Source: Proteiniphilum propionicum
GTDB lineage: Bacteria; Bacteroidota; Bacteroidia; Bacteroidales; Dysgonomonadaceae
Assembly: GCF_022267555.1 (NCBI RefSeq)
Contig: NZ_CP073586.1
Location: forward strand, 2,763,501 to 2,827,500
Direction: 5' to 3'
DNA: 64,000 bases
Position 1 is the first letter of the stretch. Every line of letters begins with the position of its first letter. The notes beneath the pieces were generated by a model. That model saw nothing but the letters and a program-made list of their open reading frames with translations, did not search any database and was not told where the DNA came from. Below, piece by piece: positions 24,664 through 35,183 of this stretch. Both the position numbers and the translations under genes were made by a program.

Positions 24664-24831
24664 ATGGCTTACGTAATTGATGACACTTGCATTGCTTGTG
24701 GAACGTGCATTGATGAATGTCCTGTTGATGCAATATCTGAAGGCGATATTTATTCAATAGACCCGGAAGTATGTACCGATTGTGGTTCTTGTGCAGATGT
24801 CTGCCCGACAGAATCAATTCATCCGGCATAG
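24664..24831 (+). CDS. Ferredoxin with two 4Fe-4S clusters
   Basis: 55-residue electron carrier. Two CxxCxxCxxxCP motifs: CIACGTCIDECP (N-terminal) and CTDCGSCADVCP (C-terminal), eight cysteines in all, the pattern of clostridial-type 2[4Fe-4S] ferredoxins. It would carry electrons for pyruvate:ferredoxin oxidoreductase, hydrogenase or Rnf-type reactions in an anaerobe. Monocistronic, with a clear -7 box. Confidence 0.97.
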   Translation: MAYVIDDTCIACGTCIDECPVDAISEGDIYSIDPEVCTDCGSCADVCPTESIHPA

Positions 24832-24907
24832 GACACAGGCGTTTGAAGAAAAGAGAAAAGTCGAACTTTACTGTCCGGCTTTTTTTATTTTCACAAGCAT
24901 TATTTCA

Positions 24908-24936
24908 ACAAAAAAACGCCTCTTTTCCGGAGGCGC
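24908..24936 (-). terminator. Intrinsic terminator of gap
   Basis: On the minus strand CGCCTC pairs with GAGGCG (24930-24935 and 24917-24922), loop of seven, then seven T. It lies 31 bases after the gap stop. Confidence 0.8.
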
Positions 24937-24966
24937 CTTTCATATATCGTAATAATAGTATTATTA

Positions 24967-26307
<1,341 letters not shown>

Positions 26308-27318
26308 TCAAGTCAAGACAAATTCCTTAAACCATTCATAGAATATTTTGATTCCTGTTTCAACTGTAGTGGACGGTTTATAGCCGAAGCGCTCTTGTAG
26401 TAATGAAGTGTCGGCAAAGGTAGATACAACATCGCCTGGCTGCATTTCCTCCATTTCGTGAACAGACTGCTTACCTACGGTTTTTTCGATGACATTTATA
26501 AAATCCATCAACTGCACTGGCGATGAACAGCCCATATTGTACACTATGTGGGGGACAACGGATTGCGGTGGCAAAGGTAAAATTTTAATCACTCCTTCTA
26601 CAATATCGTCTATGAAGGTGAAATCTCGCTGCATTTGCCCTCTATTGAATATTTTAATCGGTTTTCCTTTCGAAATAGCCGACATAAAGAGCCAGGGTGC
26701 CATATCGGGGCGTCCCCAGGGACCGTAAACAGTAAAAAAACGGATGCCAGTTGCCGGCAGCCCGAACAGCTTGCCATAAGCATATGCCAGCAGCTCGTCT
26801 GATTTTTTGGTCGCCGCGTAGAGGCTGACGGGGTGATCGGTCTGTGCCGATTCTTTGTATGGGACAGCTGTGTCATCACCATATACACTGCTTGAGCTTG
26901 CGTAAACCAAATGAGTGACGGGGTTATTGCGGCAAGCTTCGAGCAGGTTGATAAATCCTACTATATTGGAATGGATATATGACAAAGGGTTCTCAAGGGA
27001 GTATCTGACTCCTGCCTGTGCAGCGAAATTCAAAACATGTGTGAATCTCTCGTTACGGAAAAGGGCGGAAAGTTTTTTGCCCTCTATCAGATCGAACTGT
27101 ATAAACTTGTAGTGCTGAAATTTGTCGCTCTGTATCCACTTTCCCTTTTTAATCTTCTCCCGTGAAATTCCAGTTTCGTTAAGACGTGCAAATTTTAGCC
27201 TTACATCGTAGTAGCTGTTGATATTATCAAGGCCCGCCACTTCATAACCCTGCAGGAGAAGCCTCCTGACAACATGAAAGCCGATGAATCCGGCAGCACC
27301 TGTAACCAATATTTTCAT
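26308..27318 (-). CDS. NAD-dependent nucleotide-sugar epimerase (UDP-glucuronate 4-epimerase-like)
   Basis: Short-chain dehydrogenase of the extended type. 336 residues: GAAGFIGFHVVRRLL NAD-binding loop, catalytic Tyr-Lys in YAATKKSDELLAYAY, the proline after TVYGPWGRPDMA, and FIDDIVEGV before the C-terminal substrate domain. The order and the SYYDVRLK segment near residue 36 match UDP-glucuronate 4-epimerases (CapI type), which make UDP-galacturonate. It is the last gene of the operon with the GT39, LAB_N and GT2 genes (gap of 10 bases), which suggests it provides a sugar for that pathway. Confidence 0.88.
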   Translation of the reverse strand: MKILVTGAAGFIGFHVVRRLLLQGYEVAGLDNINSYYDVRLKFARLNETGISREKIKKGKWIQSDKFQHYKFIQFDLIEGKKLSALFRNERFTHVLNFAAQAGVRYSLENPLSYIHSNIVGFINLLEACRNNPVTHLVYASSSSVYGDDTAVPYKESAQTDHPVSLYAATKKSDELLAYAYGKLFGLPATGIRFFTVYGPWGRPDMAPWLFMSAISKGKPIKIFNRGQMQRDFTFIDDIVEGVIKILPLPPQSVVPHIVYNMGCSSPVQLMDFINVIEKTVGKQSVHEMEEMQPGDVVSTFADTSLLQERFGYKPSTTVETGIKIFYEWFKEFVLT

Positions 27319-27328
27319 TTTTATTCAA

Positions 27329-28876
27329 TTAAAAAATAACAATCATATACGGGCCCACTTTGTATCCCTCTTTTTCTGCTATGACAGACTGGATTTTTTT
27401 GTTTTTATTGATTGTTTTTTCCGGTAACAACAGTAGGTTACCGGTAAGTGAGTTACTCAATATATCTTCTTCAGAAACGTAGATCACATCTTTTTTAAGG
27501 AATACATCCATGCTTTCTGCCCTGGAAATATTATATACGCAGTATTCCGAAGCCTGTCTCTCTTCAGCTAATCGTGACGCTTCTTGGCATAATTTGCTCC
27601 ATCCCATATATGGATTCAGTTGAGGCATGGCCCATCCTGCAATAAAAATGGCCAGAAGTAAACCCAATGACATCACCCGGATAGATAAGCGAAGCTCCTT
27701 TTTCAAAAATAGCAGGTATAATACAGCTATTCCGGAGAGAGTGGCGACTGTTGCTGCCGCAAAAACAAGTGGTACAGCAGCGAAAAAGGGAGTATCTGTT
27801 TTTGCTATGTATATTATCAAAGGTAACGCTGATGCTAAAATAAGTGCGGGAAGTGCCAGTGAGAGCCGCAGCCAGATATTTTTTTCATTGAATTTATCGA
27901 TAAGCATTGCAGAGAGGCCGATAAAAAACGGCAGTGCCGGAAGCATGTAGACTGCCAGCTTGGAGCTGATAATCGACAACATGATAAATGTGGAGATTAT
28001 GATGGTAAGGAAAAAGCGTTCTGTATCTGTCTGAATCTTTTTCCGTATCATTCCCGCAATAATAAGCCCTATGGAGAAGAACATCCAGGGAGCCAGTGAA
28101 TACCATATTGTAATGAAGTAATAATAAAACGGCTCTTTGTGATGGAAGGAGTTGATTCCCCTGCCTACTGTCTGATGTATGAGCAGATTATTGAGGTAGC
28201 TGTTTCCACCTTCAAGGTAAACTCCGGCAAACCATATGCTGCATCCAGTAAGAAGTACCAGCATGCTTTTCCAGCCCCAGTAACGCTCCCAAGTATGGAT
28301 TTCACCCCGATGGAGCAGAAATAGAAGCGTGGAGAGAAGTGGTACAAGGATGCCGACTGGCCCTTTGGAGAACAGAGCCAGGAAGAGATAGAGAGGGAAG
28401 AGATAATAGTCCCCTTTTTTTGCCTGCCCCTGATAGATCTTGAAAAAAGTATAGAGTGAAAGAGTGATGAACATCACCATAAGCATATCCATCCTTATTA
28501 TTATGGCAAGGCCGGCAAACAGCCCGCCGGTCATTAGCATCAGTAAGGCTTCTGGTTGGTTTCTCGATTCCTCTTTTCTTAACCACTTGGCCATTGTCAT
28601 CATCACTACCAGAGCCGGGATAAATGACAGCAGCGATAAGAACCACATTCTGTGTCCGCCAAGCAATGTCTTGCCTGCCATCATCAGCCAGAAATAGAGA
28701 GGTGGCTTATCGGCATAGATCTCACCCTGGTTGGTAAAGGTGAAAAAGTTACCGTTTTTAAGTGCTTCATCAACAATACTCAGATAACGCAGCTCGTTGT
28801 TGGGCGTGTAATCGCGAAGGATCATCAACGGAAGCAGTGCAATAAACCAAATGATATAGAGCTGTTTATCCTTCAT
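27329..28876 (-). CDS. ArnT-like GT39 glycosyltransferase (integral membrane)
   Basis: Transfers a sugar from a lipid-phosphate carrier to a membrane acceptor such as lipid A. 515 residues with about ten membrane segments. The opening PNNELRYLSIVDEAL holds the catalytic acidic residue of PMT/ArnT enzymes, and ADKPPLYFWLMM is the conserved second motif. The C-terminus is a small soluble domain of about 70 residues. It overlaps the LAB_N gene by 11 bases, so the two are coupled. Confidence 0.88.
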   Translation of the reverse strand: MKDKQLYIIWFIALLPLMILRDYTPNNELRYLSIVDEALKNGNFFTFTNQGEIYADKPPLYFWLMMAGKTLLGGHRMWFLSLLSFIPALVVMMTMAKWLRKEESRNQPEALLMLMTGGLFAGLAIIIRMDMLMVMFITLSLYTFFKIYQGQAKKGDYYLFPLYLFLALFSKGPVGILVPLLSTLLFLLHRGEIHTWERYWGWKSMLVLLTGCSIWFAGVYLEGGNSYLNNLLIHQTVGRGINSFHHKEPFYYYFITIWYSLAPWMFFSIGLIIAGMIRKKIQTDTERFFLTIIISTFIMLSIISSKLAVYMLPALPFFIGLSAMLIDKFNEKNIWLRLSLALPALILASALPLIIYIAKTDTPFFAAVPLVFAAATVATLSGIAVLYLLFLKKELRLSIRVMSLGLLLAIFIAGWAMPQLNPYMGWSKLCQEASRLAEERQASEYCVYNISRAESMDVFLKKDVIYVSEEDILSNSLTGNLLLLPEKTINKNKKIQSVIAEKEGYKVGPYMIVIF

Positions 28877-29513
28877 ATGATAACTGTTTCTTACTTCTTA
28901 AGCCTATCATGATGTTGCGCATATATGCAACAAAACCGAACGACTGCCCAAGTATGAGCACGGGATCGAGCCGGAATACACCGTAAGCGATAATGATTCC
29001 CGAACCCAGAAGGCTGATTATCCAAAAACCGAGTGGTAGAGAAGACTGGTGACGTTGTGCCGAATATATCCACTGGTAAATGAAACGGCAAGTGAACAGT
29101 ATCTGCCCGCCGGACCCAAAGATTAGCAACCATAGTGGTATGGCATTATGCCGGAAGAAGGTAGAGGAAAAGGCAGTCATGTCGCGCATAAGATAGGTGG
29201 CGGCTGCAACCGGTGTTAAAAGAAGCACTATTTGTATAGCAATGTTTACCCGTTTCCGGAACCCCTGCATGTTCAGATTCCACAGATAGATGTAGTATGA
29301 GAAGAACTGCCCGAGGATAATTGCGAAGTCATCTCTGAGCACCCCATAGATAAAGAGCAGGTACGAGCCGAAGATACTAAGGATCCAGAACGCAGGCGGA
29401 GAAAGAATTTTTTTTGCTTTCTCTGTAATTATCCACTGATGCAGTAACCGGGCTGAGAAAAAAGCTTGCGCCAAAAAACCGATCGCGTAAATCCAGACAG
29501 GGCTCTCTTGCAT
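28866..29513 (-). CDS. LAB_N-domain membrane protein (lipid A biosynthesis N-terminal type)
   Basis: 215 residues, two tandem copies of the LAB_N module (about 8-80 and 120-195), each with the pattern RLLHQWIITEKAK or RFIYQWIYSAQ followed by WIxSxxGS. It has six or more membrane segments. In other bacteria this module is found fused to LpxB or encoded alone beside glycosyltransferases of the Arn type; its exact activity is not settled, and lipid-sugar transport is one proposal. Located between a GT2 and a GT39 gene, which fits lipid-linked sugar handling. Confidence 0.88.
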   Translation of the reverse strand: MQESPVWIYAIGFLAQAFFSARLLHQWIITEKAKKILSPPAFWILSIFGSYLLFIYGVLRDDFAIILGQFFSYYIYLWNLNMQGFRKRVNIAIQIVLLLTPVAAATYLMRDMTAFSSTFFRHNAIPLWLLIFGSGGQILFTCRFIYQWIYSAQRHQSSLPLGFWIISLLGSGIIIAYGVFRLDPVLILGQSFGFVAYMRNIMIGLRSKKQLSYEG

Positions 29514-29516
29514 ATT

Positions 29517-30272
29517 TTAATCTAAATTACTTGAATTAACCTGGTAATTTATATAACGTCTCTTCATCCAGCGATAGGCGAAACAGTCGATAAAAGGACC
29601 TGTAAGCCTGTTCCAGAGATGATATTTCGATTTTCCCGCCAACCTGGAATAGTGCCTCACCGGGATCTGTTTTATTCTGCCGTTCTGCAAAAGTATAAGT
29701 GCCGGCAGAAACCGGTGCATACCGTTGAACATGGGGATACGCTTAGCATACGCGGTATGCATCACTTTGAGTGGGCAACCAGTGTCGGAAACGCCGTCGC
29801 CGGTCATCATCCTCCGGTATCCGTTGGCTATTTTAGACTGCAGGTTCTTGAATGATGAATCTTTGCGATTGGCACGGATACCTGTAACAAATTCATGGTT
29901 GTCTAAATGGGGCAGCAACAGGTTGAAGTCATCGGCATCGGTCTGCATATCAGCATCCATATAGCCGGTGAATTTTGAAAAAGAGTGATCAAAACCGGCT
30001 TTAAGTGCAGCGCTCAATCCCCCGTTTTTCTTAAGATCAATATAGTAAAAATCCGGATTTCGCTCGCATACATTCTTGATCCTGTTTCTGCTGCCGTCGG
30101 TAGAGCCATCGTTTACAAACAAAACGCAGGTTTTCTCAAGTGAGTGCGGCAGGAAACCTTTCAGTTTCTCTTCCAGCCTGCCTATGTTCTCTTCTTCATT
30201 GTAGAGCGGAACAATAATGGTGAATGAATACTGACTTGTTATATTTTCATCCATTTTAATATCAGTTATCAA
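29517..30272 (-). CDS. ArnC/DPM1-like glycosyltransferase family 2
   Basis: 251 residues. GT-A fold with FTIIVPLYNEEENIGRLEEKL, VLFVNDGSTDGS, the metal site YMDADMQTD and the late VMHTAYAKRI region. This is the form that loads a sugar on polyprenyl phosphate (DPM1, ArnC). It starts MITDIKMDEN; the ATG of MDEN is an alternative start 6 codons later. First gene of the operon 30272-26308 (GT2, LAB_N, GT39, epimerase). Confidence 0.88.
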   Translation of the reverse strand: MITDIKMDENITSQYSFTIIVPLYNEEENIGRLEEKLKGFLPHSLEKTCVLFVNDGSTDGSRNRIKNVCERNPDFYYIDLKKNGGLSAALKAGFDHSFSKFTGYMDADMQTDADDFNLLLPHLDNHEFVTGIRANRKDSSFKNLQSKIANGYRRMMTGDGVSDTGCPLKVMHTAYAKRIPMFNGMHRFLPALILLQNGRIKQIPVRHYSRLAGKSKYHLWNRLTGPFIDCFAYRWMKRRYINYQVNSSNLD

Positions 30273-30469
30273 AACAAATAAACATAAGGCTTTCGAGCCG
30301 GTATGGCCGGCTTAAAATCATGTCTGATTGTTTTCGAAGGCAAAAGTACCAATTATTATTTAAATTTCGCAATCCATCTTTCAATGTTTTTGGTTAATTC
30401 AGGTTTCGCATATGTTACAAAAGTAGCTAAATCTGTGATTAACATATATTATTTTGGAGGGGTGAATAA

Positions 30470-31804
30470 TTAATCATGGTCGCTACCTGAGGTTGTGATT
30501 TCAAGCAGTTCGGCAGCCTCGCTTGTATCGATTGTGGCAACGTCCTTAAGCTTTCTGTTGATAACGTTCGTTCGTGTCAGCCGGAGGTCGTTTAACGATT
30601 TTGAAGCTGTGTTCAATTGTTTATCAACCTTGTCAAGCTGATCGGAGAATTTACTGAATTCGGTTTTTACCGCTTCGAGAATTTTCCACACCTCGCTGCT
30701 CCTTTTTTGGACGGCAAGGGTCCTGAATCCCATCTGCAGGCTATTCAGCAATGCAGACAGTGTTGTGGGCCCTGTGACCGTTACCCTGTATTTTCTCTGC
30801 AGTATTTCAAAAAGCCCCGGATGTCTTAAAACCTCTGCATAGAGGCTCTCAACGGGCAGGAACATTATTGCGAAATCGGTTGTGTGCGGAGGGTCGAGAT
30901 ACTTTTCACTTATATCCCCGGCAAATGATTCGACGGATTTAATGATAGCTTTTTGTGCTGTCTCTATTGCCTCTTTGTTTCCTTCATCATAGGCATTTAG
31001 CAACAGCTGGTAGTTTTCAATCGGGAACTTTGAGTCGACAGGCATCCATACCTCTTCATCACTCTCTTTACCCGGTAGCCTGATTGCGAACTCAACGTGA
31101 GCCTGGCTACCCCTTTTTGTTGCTACATTTTTGGAGTACTGGTCGGGTGTAAGCAACTGCTCAAGAATATTTTCCAGCTGATACTCTCCCAGTACGCCCC
31201 TTGTCTTTACATTCGACAGTACCCTTTTCAAATCACCAACACCGTTTGCAATGGTTTGCATCTCACCCAGTCCCTTATGAACCTGTTCGAGTCTTTCACT
31301 AACCTGCCGGAACGATTCGCCAAGACGCTTTTCCAAAGTAGTTTGAAGTTTCTCGTCCACGGTTTTTCTCATTTCATCCAGCTGCCGGGTGTTATCTTCC
31401 CTTATTGCCTCCAACTGTTTCTCAATTGTCTCCCTTACATCTTTTATTGCATCAACAGATTGTCTGTTGCGTTCTGTCTGCTGTTTACCGGCATCTTCAA
31501 ATTTTTGCCTGATCAGCTCATTCAGTTCCTTATTGTTCGTCGAGTTTGTCTCTGCAAATAATTTAAGATTTTTAGCCAACTCATCTCTGTTCTCCATTGC
31601 AGTGCGGTTACTCTCAAGCCTGTTGCGTTGAAATTCATCCCTGATGGACTTTTCATTTCTCTCCGAGGCTGATTCGAACCTGATTAATGCACTCTCAATC
31701 TCTTTTAGTTTATCGGCCTTTTCTGAGGTGGGTTTTTCAAAAAAGTGCAGAATAATATTAATTATAGCCAACAGTATAAGGGCGGCAAACATCCATTCGA
31801 TCAT
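30470..31804 (-). CDS. rmuC: DNA recombination protein RmuC
   Basis: 444 residues: N-terminal membrane anchor (FAALILLAIINIILHFF), then a long coiled coil at about 25-180, then the RmuC domain at about 190-390 with VEFAIRLPG, VWMPVDSKFPIENY (the PD-(D/E)xK nuclease-type core), and MFLPVESLYAEVL and GPTTLSALLNSL. RmuC limits inversions at short repeats and is linked to protection from DNA damage; the biochemical activity is not fully known. Single gene. Confidence 0.95.
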   Translation of the reverse strand: MIEWMFAALILLAIINIILHFFEKPTSEKADKLKEIESALIRFESASERNEKSIRDEFQRNRLESNRTAMENRDELAKNLKLFAETNSTNNKELNELIRQKFEDAGKQQTERNRQSVDAIKDVRETIEKQLEAIREDNTRQLDEMRKTVDEKLQTTLEKRLGESFRQVSERLEQVHKGLGEMQTIANGVGDLKRVLSNVKTRGVLGEYQLENILEQLLTPDQYSKNVATKRGSQAHVEFAIRLPGKESDEEVWMPVDSKFPIENYQLLLNAYDEGNKEAIETAQKAIIKSVESFAGDISEKYLDPPHTTDFAIMFLPVESLYAEVLRHPGLFEILQRKYRVTVTGPTTLSALLNSLQMGFRTLAVQKRSSEVWKILEAVKTEFSKFSDQLDKVDKQLNTASKSLNDLRLTRTNVINRKLKDVATIDTSEAAELLEITTSGSDHD

Positions 31805-32380
31805 AATTTAATTTTTGATTAATAAAACATCTTAACAAACTCACCGTTGTTGTTAAGTGATGAACACGTTTGAATCTATTCTTAGTCAAAAATAGTAATT
31901 AATAATCACAAAGACGAAGAGTATAATAGAAATATCTTTGAGATGCTGTTGTTTAACATGTTAAAATTCAGTGTTTTTTTGTCGATTAGCAGCAAACTGG
32001 CCATTTCTGTTGTTATTGTTTTATATATCACGACAGTAGTGATTTCTGATATGAATATTATTAGGAAAGTTACTATAGAAATCCTTTATATTGGAATTGC
32101 AACAGGTATAAGAGAAGAGAACGCACAAAATCCATTTACGTGAGATTTTGCGCTATTTAAAAGCCGGGGGATGCAAAGGTATTCAGGCAAACTATTTGTC
32201 TCAATTAAGTTTGCAAGTCCATTGTTTTTGATTAACTTCGCATTGGATTTAATGTTTGACCCTTTAAGGGATTAAACTCTTTTTGTTTATGCAACTGCAA
32301 ACTTAAGTTTTTGCCTTTAATTGTCAGATAAATAAAAAATATTTAACTCTTTTACTCAGCTACCTTAATTGAGATATGTG
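31805..32380. other. Non-coding region
   Basis: 576 bases between divergent genes. A 66-codon plus-strand frame at 31943-32143 is hydrophobic but does not look like a protein with a role. Possible -7 boxes (TATTTTTG on the minus strand at 31887-31894) occur without a good -33 box. Nothing else seen. Confidence 0.5.
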
Positions 32381-34372
32381 ATGTTTAAATATATACTCAG
32401 CCCCCTAATCCCCTTATTGATGTTAACCTGCAGCAAGGAACCTGCAAAAATGGATGTAACAATGGAGTCCATCATTACTGAGGCTATGGATTCTCTTTAC
32501 TGCAACAACGCCTACTCCCGAAGCCTGTTACGAGATGCCATGAATAATACCAACGACAGCCTGGACTACTATAAAGCTCTACAAACATACAGTCTGACAT
32601 ACTTTGTAAACGATCAGATCGATTCCACGCGCCATTTCGCCGAAAAAGTTGTCGCTTACGCGAACAAGCAGGTGCCAAACATCAAAATCTACCAACTCCT
32701 CACCTCATCATACAATACAATAGGTAATTGCTTTGCTTTGTACAGGGATCAAGATTCTGCACTTACCTACTTCACCAATGCTCTGAATTATTATGAATTA
32801 ACGGGTAAGAGAGAGAAGATCCCTGATCTCTCCATAAACATTGCCGATATGCATATGAGAAATGGCGATTTTGTCAATAGCGCCTTCTATTACCGAAAAG
32901 CACTCTCAGTTGCAGATTCAATAGGTGTGGCTGATCAACTGGGATTTCCGATATATACCGGCTTAGGGCAGTTGTATATGGAATTGCGTGATTTTGAACT
33001 GTCTGATTACTATTTCTGTTTGGCCGAACAGGATTTCGAAGGCCGAACGTTGAATGAAAAATTCTTTTACTGCAATTGCAGAGGGAACTGTTACTTCTTT
33101 GCGGGTGAGTTACAGGAGTCCTTGTCTTGGTACAAGAAAGGAATAACTTTGTTATCGGGAGAAGGATCCATATTAAGTTTAAATATTGCCAATGCCAATA
33201 TAGGGGAGATCTTTTTTCATCTGAACCAACCCGACTCGGCATACCATTACCTGAATGAAGCGGAAAAATACTTCTCTGCCATTAATGAGCAGCCATTGCT
33301 TTATCATATCAATACCCTTAAGGCCGGATTAGCTTTGCAAGCCGACAATCCACAACATGCGCGCCACTACCTTGAGGGTAAGGTTACAAATTTAACTATT
33401 GAACCCACTTTTCTCATCCTTCGTAACAAATACATTGAACAGTATCATGCGCGAACAGGGAATTTTAAGGAGGCATATGCCTGCCTGCAAGAAAATCTTG
33501 TGATGGAAGATTCTATTCGTTCGGAGAGGGCAAAAATGCGTGTTGCCGAAATCGATATGCGTTACAGACAGGATACAACCCTGGTAAAGAGAGAGATGCT
33601 TATCATGGGGCAAGCATCCGACATCCGGTCGCTTCGCATGAGAAATTATATATTTGTCATGGCATTCCTGCTCATTTCAGCTATTATGGCAAGCGTCTAT
33701 ATTGCGATGAAGAGACAAAAAGAGCTGCAAAGGTTAAGCTTCCACGATCAAATAACCAAGTTGCGACTCTCCAATATCCGTAACCGGATCTCCCCACATT
33801 TCATGTTCAATGTGCTCAACCGGGAGATCAGTTCCGACAATGGATCTCACCCGGCTAACCTGATGAAACTGGTGTTGCTCCTGCGTAGAAGCCTCGAGAT
33901 GACCGACCAGGCACAAGTTACATTAACCCAGGAGTTAGAATTTGTAGAAGCATACATCAACCTGGAAAGAGAGAGCCTTGGTCCCGATTTTAAGCTTGAT
34001 TGGAATATTGATCCACATGTTGATACAGAAATGGTGTCGCTTCCGTCCATGATAATTCAGATTCCATTGGAGAACGCAATCAAGCATGCATTGCGTCCTC
34101 TTGCCGGTGAAAAGAAGCTTGAATTGCAAGTCCGGAAGGAAGGGGAAGGAACAAGAATCGAGATCATTGACAACGGGACGGGTTATCAGGAGCTGTTGAT
34201 GGGTTCATCAACCGGGACCGGGACCGGACTTAAAGTGTTGTATCAGACAATCGACCTTTTTAACCGGGAGAACAGTGAAAAGATACAGTTCAATATCCTT
34301 CGTTCGGGAATGGAAGAGCAAGGTGGGACAAGGGTGACTATTTTTATACCTGACAATTATAAATATTGGTAA
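32381..34372 (+). CDS. TPR sensor histidine kinase, LytS-like (His_kinase type)
   Basis: 663 residues from the ATG at 32381 (MFKYILSPLIPLLMLTCSKE, a signal-like segment with a lipobox-like LTCS). About 25-420 is a set of TPR repeats in the periplasm (YYKALQTYSL, AFYYRKALSVA, SWYKKGITL and others). One membrane helix follows (YIFVMAFLLISAIMASVYIAM), then a coiled coil and a His_kinase domain with H473 in SPHFMFNVLN. The ATPase part has IPLENAIKHAL (N box) and IDNGTGY (G box). The partner regulator follows 22 bases later. What it senses is unknown. Confidence 0.9.
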   Translation: MFKYILSPLIPLLMLTCSKEPAKMDVTMESIITEAMDSLYCNNAYSRSLLRDAMNNTNDSLDYYKALQTYSLTYFVNDQIDSTRHFAEKVVAYANKQVPNIKIYQLLTSSYNTIGNCFALYRDQDSALTYFTNALNYYELTGKREKIPDLSINIADMHMRNGDFVNSAFYYRKALSVADSIGVADQLGFPIYTGLGQLYMELRDFELSDYYFCLAEQDFEGRTLNEKFFYCNCRGNCYFFAGELQESLSWYKKGITLLSGEGSILSLNIANANIGEIFFHLNQPDSAYHYLNEAEKYFSAINEQPLLYHINTLKAGLALQADNPQHARHYLEGKVTNLTIEPTFLILRNKYIEQYHARTGNFKEAYACLQENLVMEDSIRSERAKMRVAEIDMRYRQDTTLVKREMLIMGQASDIRSLRMRNYIFVMAFLLISAIMASVYIAMKRQKELQRLSFHDQITKLRLSNIRNRISPHFMFNVLNREISSDNGSHPANLMKLVLLLRRSLEMTDQAQVTLTQELEFVEAYINLERESLGPDFKLDWNIDPHVDTEMVSLPSMIIQIPLENAIKHALRPLAGEKKLELQVRKEGEGTRIEIIDNGTGYQELLMGSSTGTGTGLKVLYQTIDLFNRENSEKIQFNILRSGMEEQGGTRVTIFIPDNYKYW

Positions 34373-34393
34373 ACAGTTACATAATCTCTGGAA

Positions 34394-35164
34394 ATGGATA
34401 AAAAAAGATTTACTGCTGTAGCCGTCGACGATGAGCCGGTTTGTCTACATAGTTTACGGGAATCTCTGGCCGATTATCCGGAGGTCACCCTCATGGGAGA
34501 GGCAGACACGGCTAAAAGTGGAATCAAGCTAGTGATTGACAAGAAACCTGATTTATTGTTTCTGGATGTTGAGTTGCCGGATATGAGCGGTTTGGAACTG
34601 CTACGCGAGATACAACCTCGTGTGAGGTGGCCGATGAAAGTGGTATTTTACACTTCCTACCAGAAGTACTGGCTTGATGCGTTGCGAGAGTCTGCGTTCG
34701 ACTATCTGCTTAAACCCTATGCACAGGAAGAGTTTTCGACCATCATGCGCCGTTTTTTCGGGCAGGTAGCAAGAGATATGACTACAGCAGTACCCCTCGA
34801 GAGGGCATTATCAGAGTTGTTGCCCTCCCATCAGGCATTCATGATTCCCGATATTACAGGATACCAAATGGTTCGTGTGAACCAGGTGGGCTATTTCTCC
34901 TACTCGAACGGGAGGCGTCAATGGGAAGCCGCATTGGCAAACGGTAAACGCGTATTGTTGGGGAGAACTGTAAAGTCGGACCACATATTATCCTTCTCTT
35001 CGTTGTTCGTCCAAATAAGCCGTAACCACATTATTAACATCGACCATGTTTGCTCGATAAAGGGGAAGGCCTGCTTTCTTCTGCCTCCCTTCGATAATGA
35101 AAAGGGGCTCATCATATCACGGAATTACCTGACGAATGTACATGAGAAATTTCGGTTGTTATAA
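34394..35164 (+). CDS. LytTR-family response regulator
   Basis: 256 residues. Receiver domain (1-125) with acidic pocket VDDEP, phosphorylation site D58 in LLFLDVELP, and K107 in YLLKPYAQ. The LytTR DNA-binding domain (about 150-255) has GYQMVRVNQVGYFSYSNGRR, the HILSFSSLFVQISRNHIINI core and the C-terminal ISRNYLTNVHEKF. It works with the kinase before it. Targets unknown; LytTR regulators act at paired direct repeats near promoters. Confidence 0.93.
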   Translation: MDKKRFTAVAVDDEPVCLHSLRESLADYPEVTLMGEADTAKSGIKLVIDKKPDLLFLDVELPDMSGLELLREIQPRVRWPMKVVFYTSYQKYWLDALRESAFDYLLKPYAQEEFSTIMRRFFGQVARDMTTAVPLERALSELLPSHQAFMIPDITGYQMVRVNQVGYFSYSNGRRQWEAALANGKRVLLGRTVKSDHILSFSSLFVQISRNHIINIDHVCSIKGKACFLLPPFDNEKGLIISRNYLTNVHEKFRLL

Positions 35165-35183
35165 AGCAATCACCAACTTACGT

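Noticed and set aside
31943..32143. 66-codon hydrophobic plus-strand ORF
   Set aside because: Looks like translated AT-rich spacer; no signal, no neighbour coupling.
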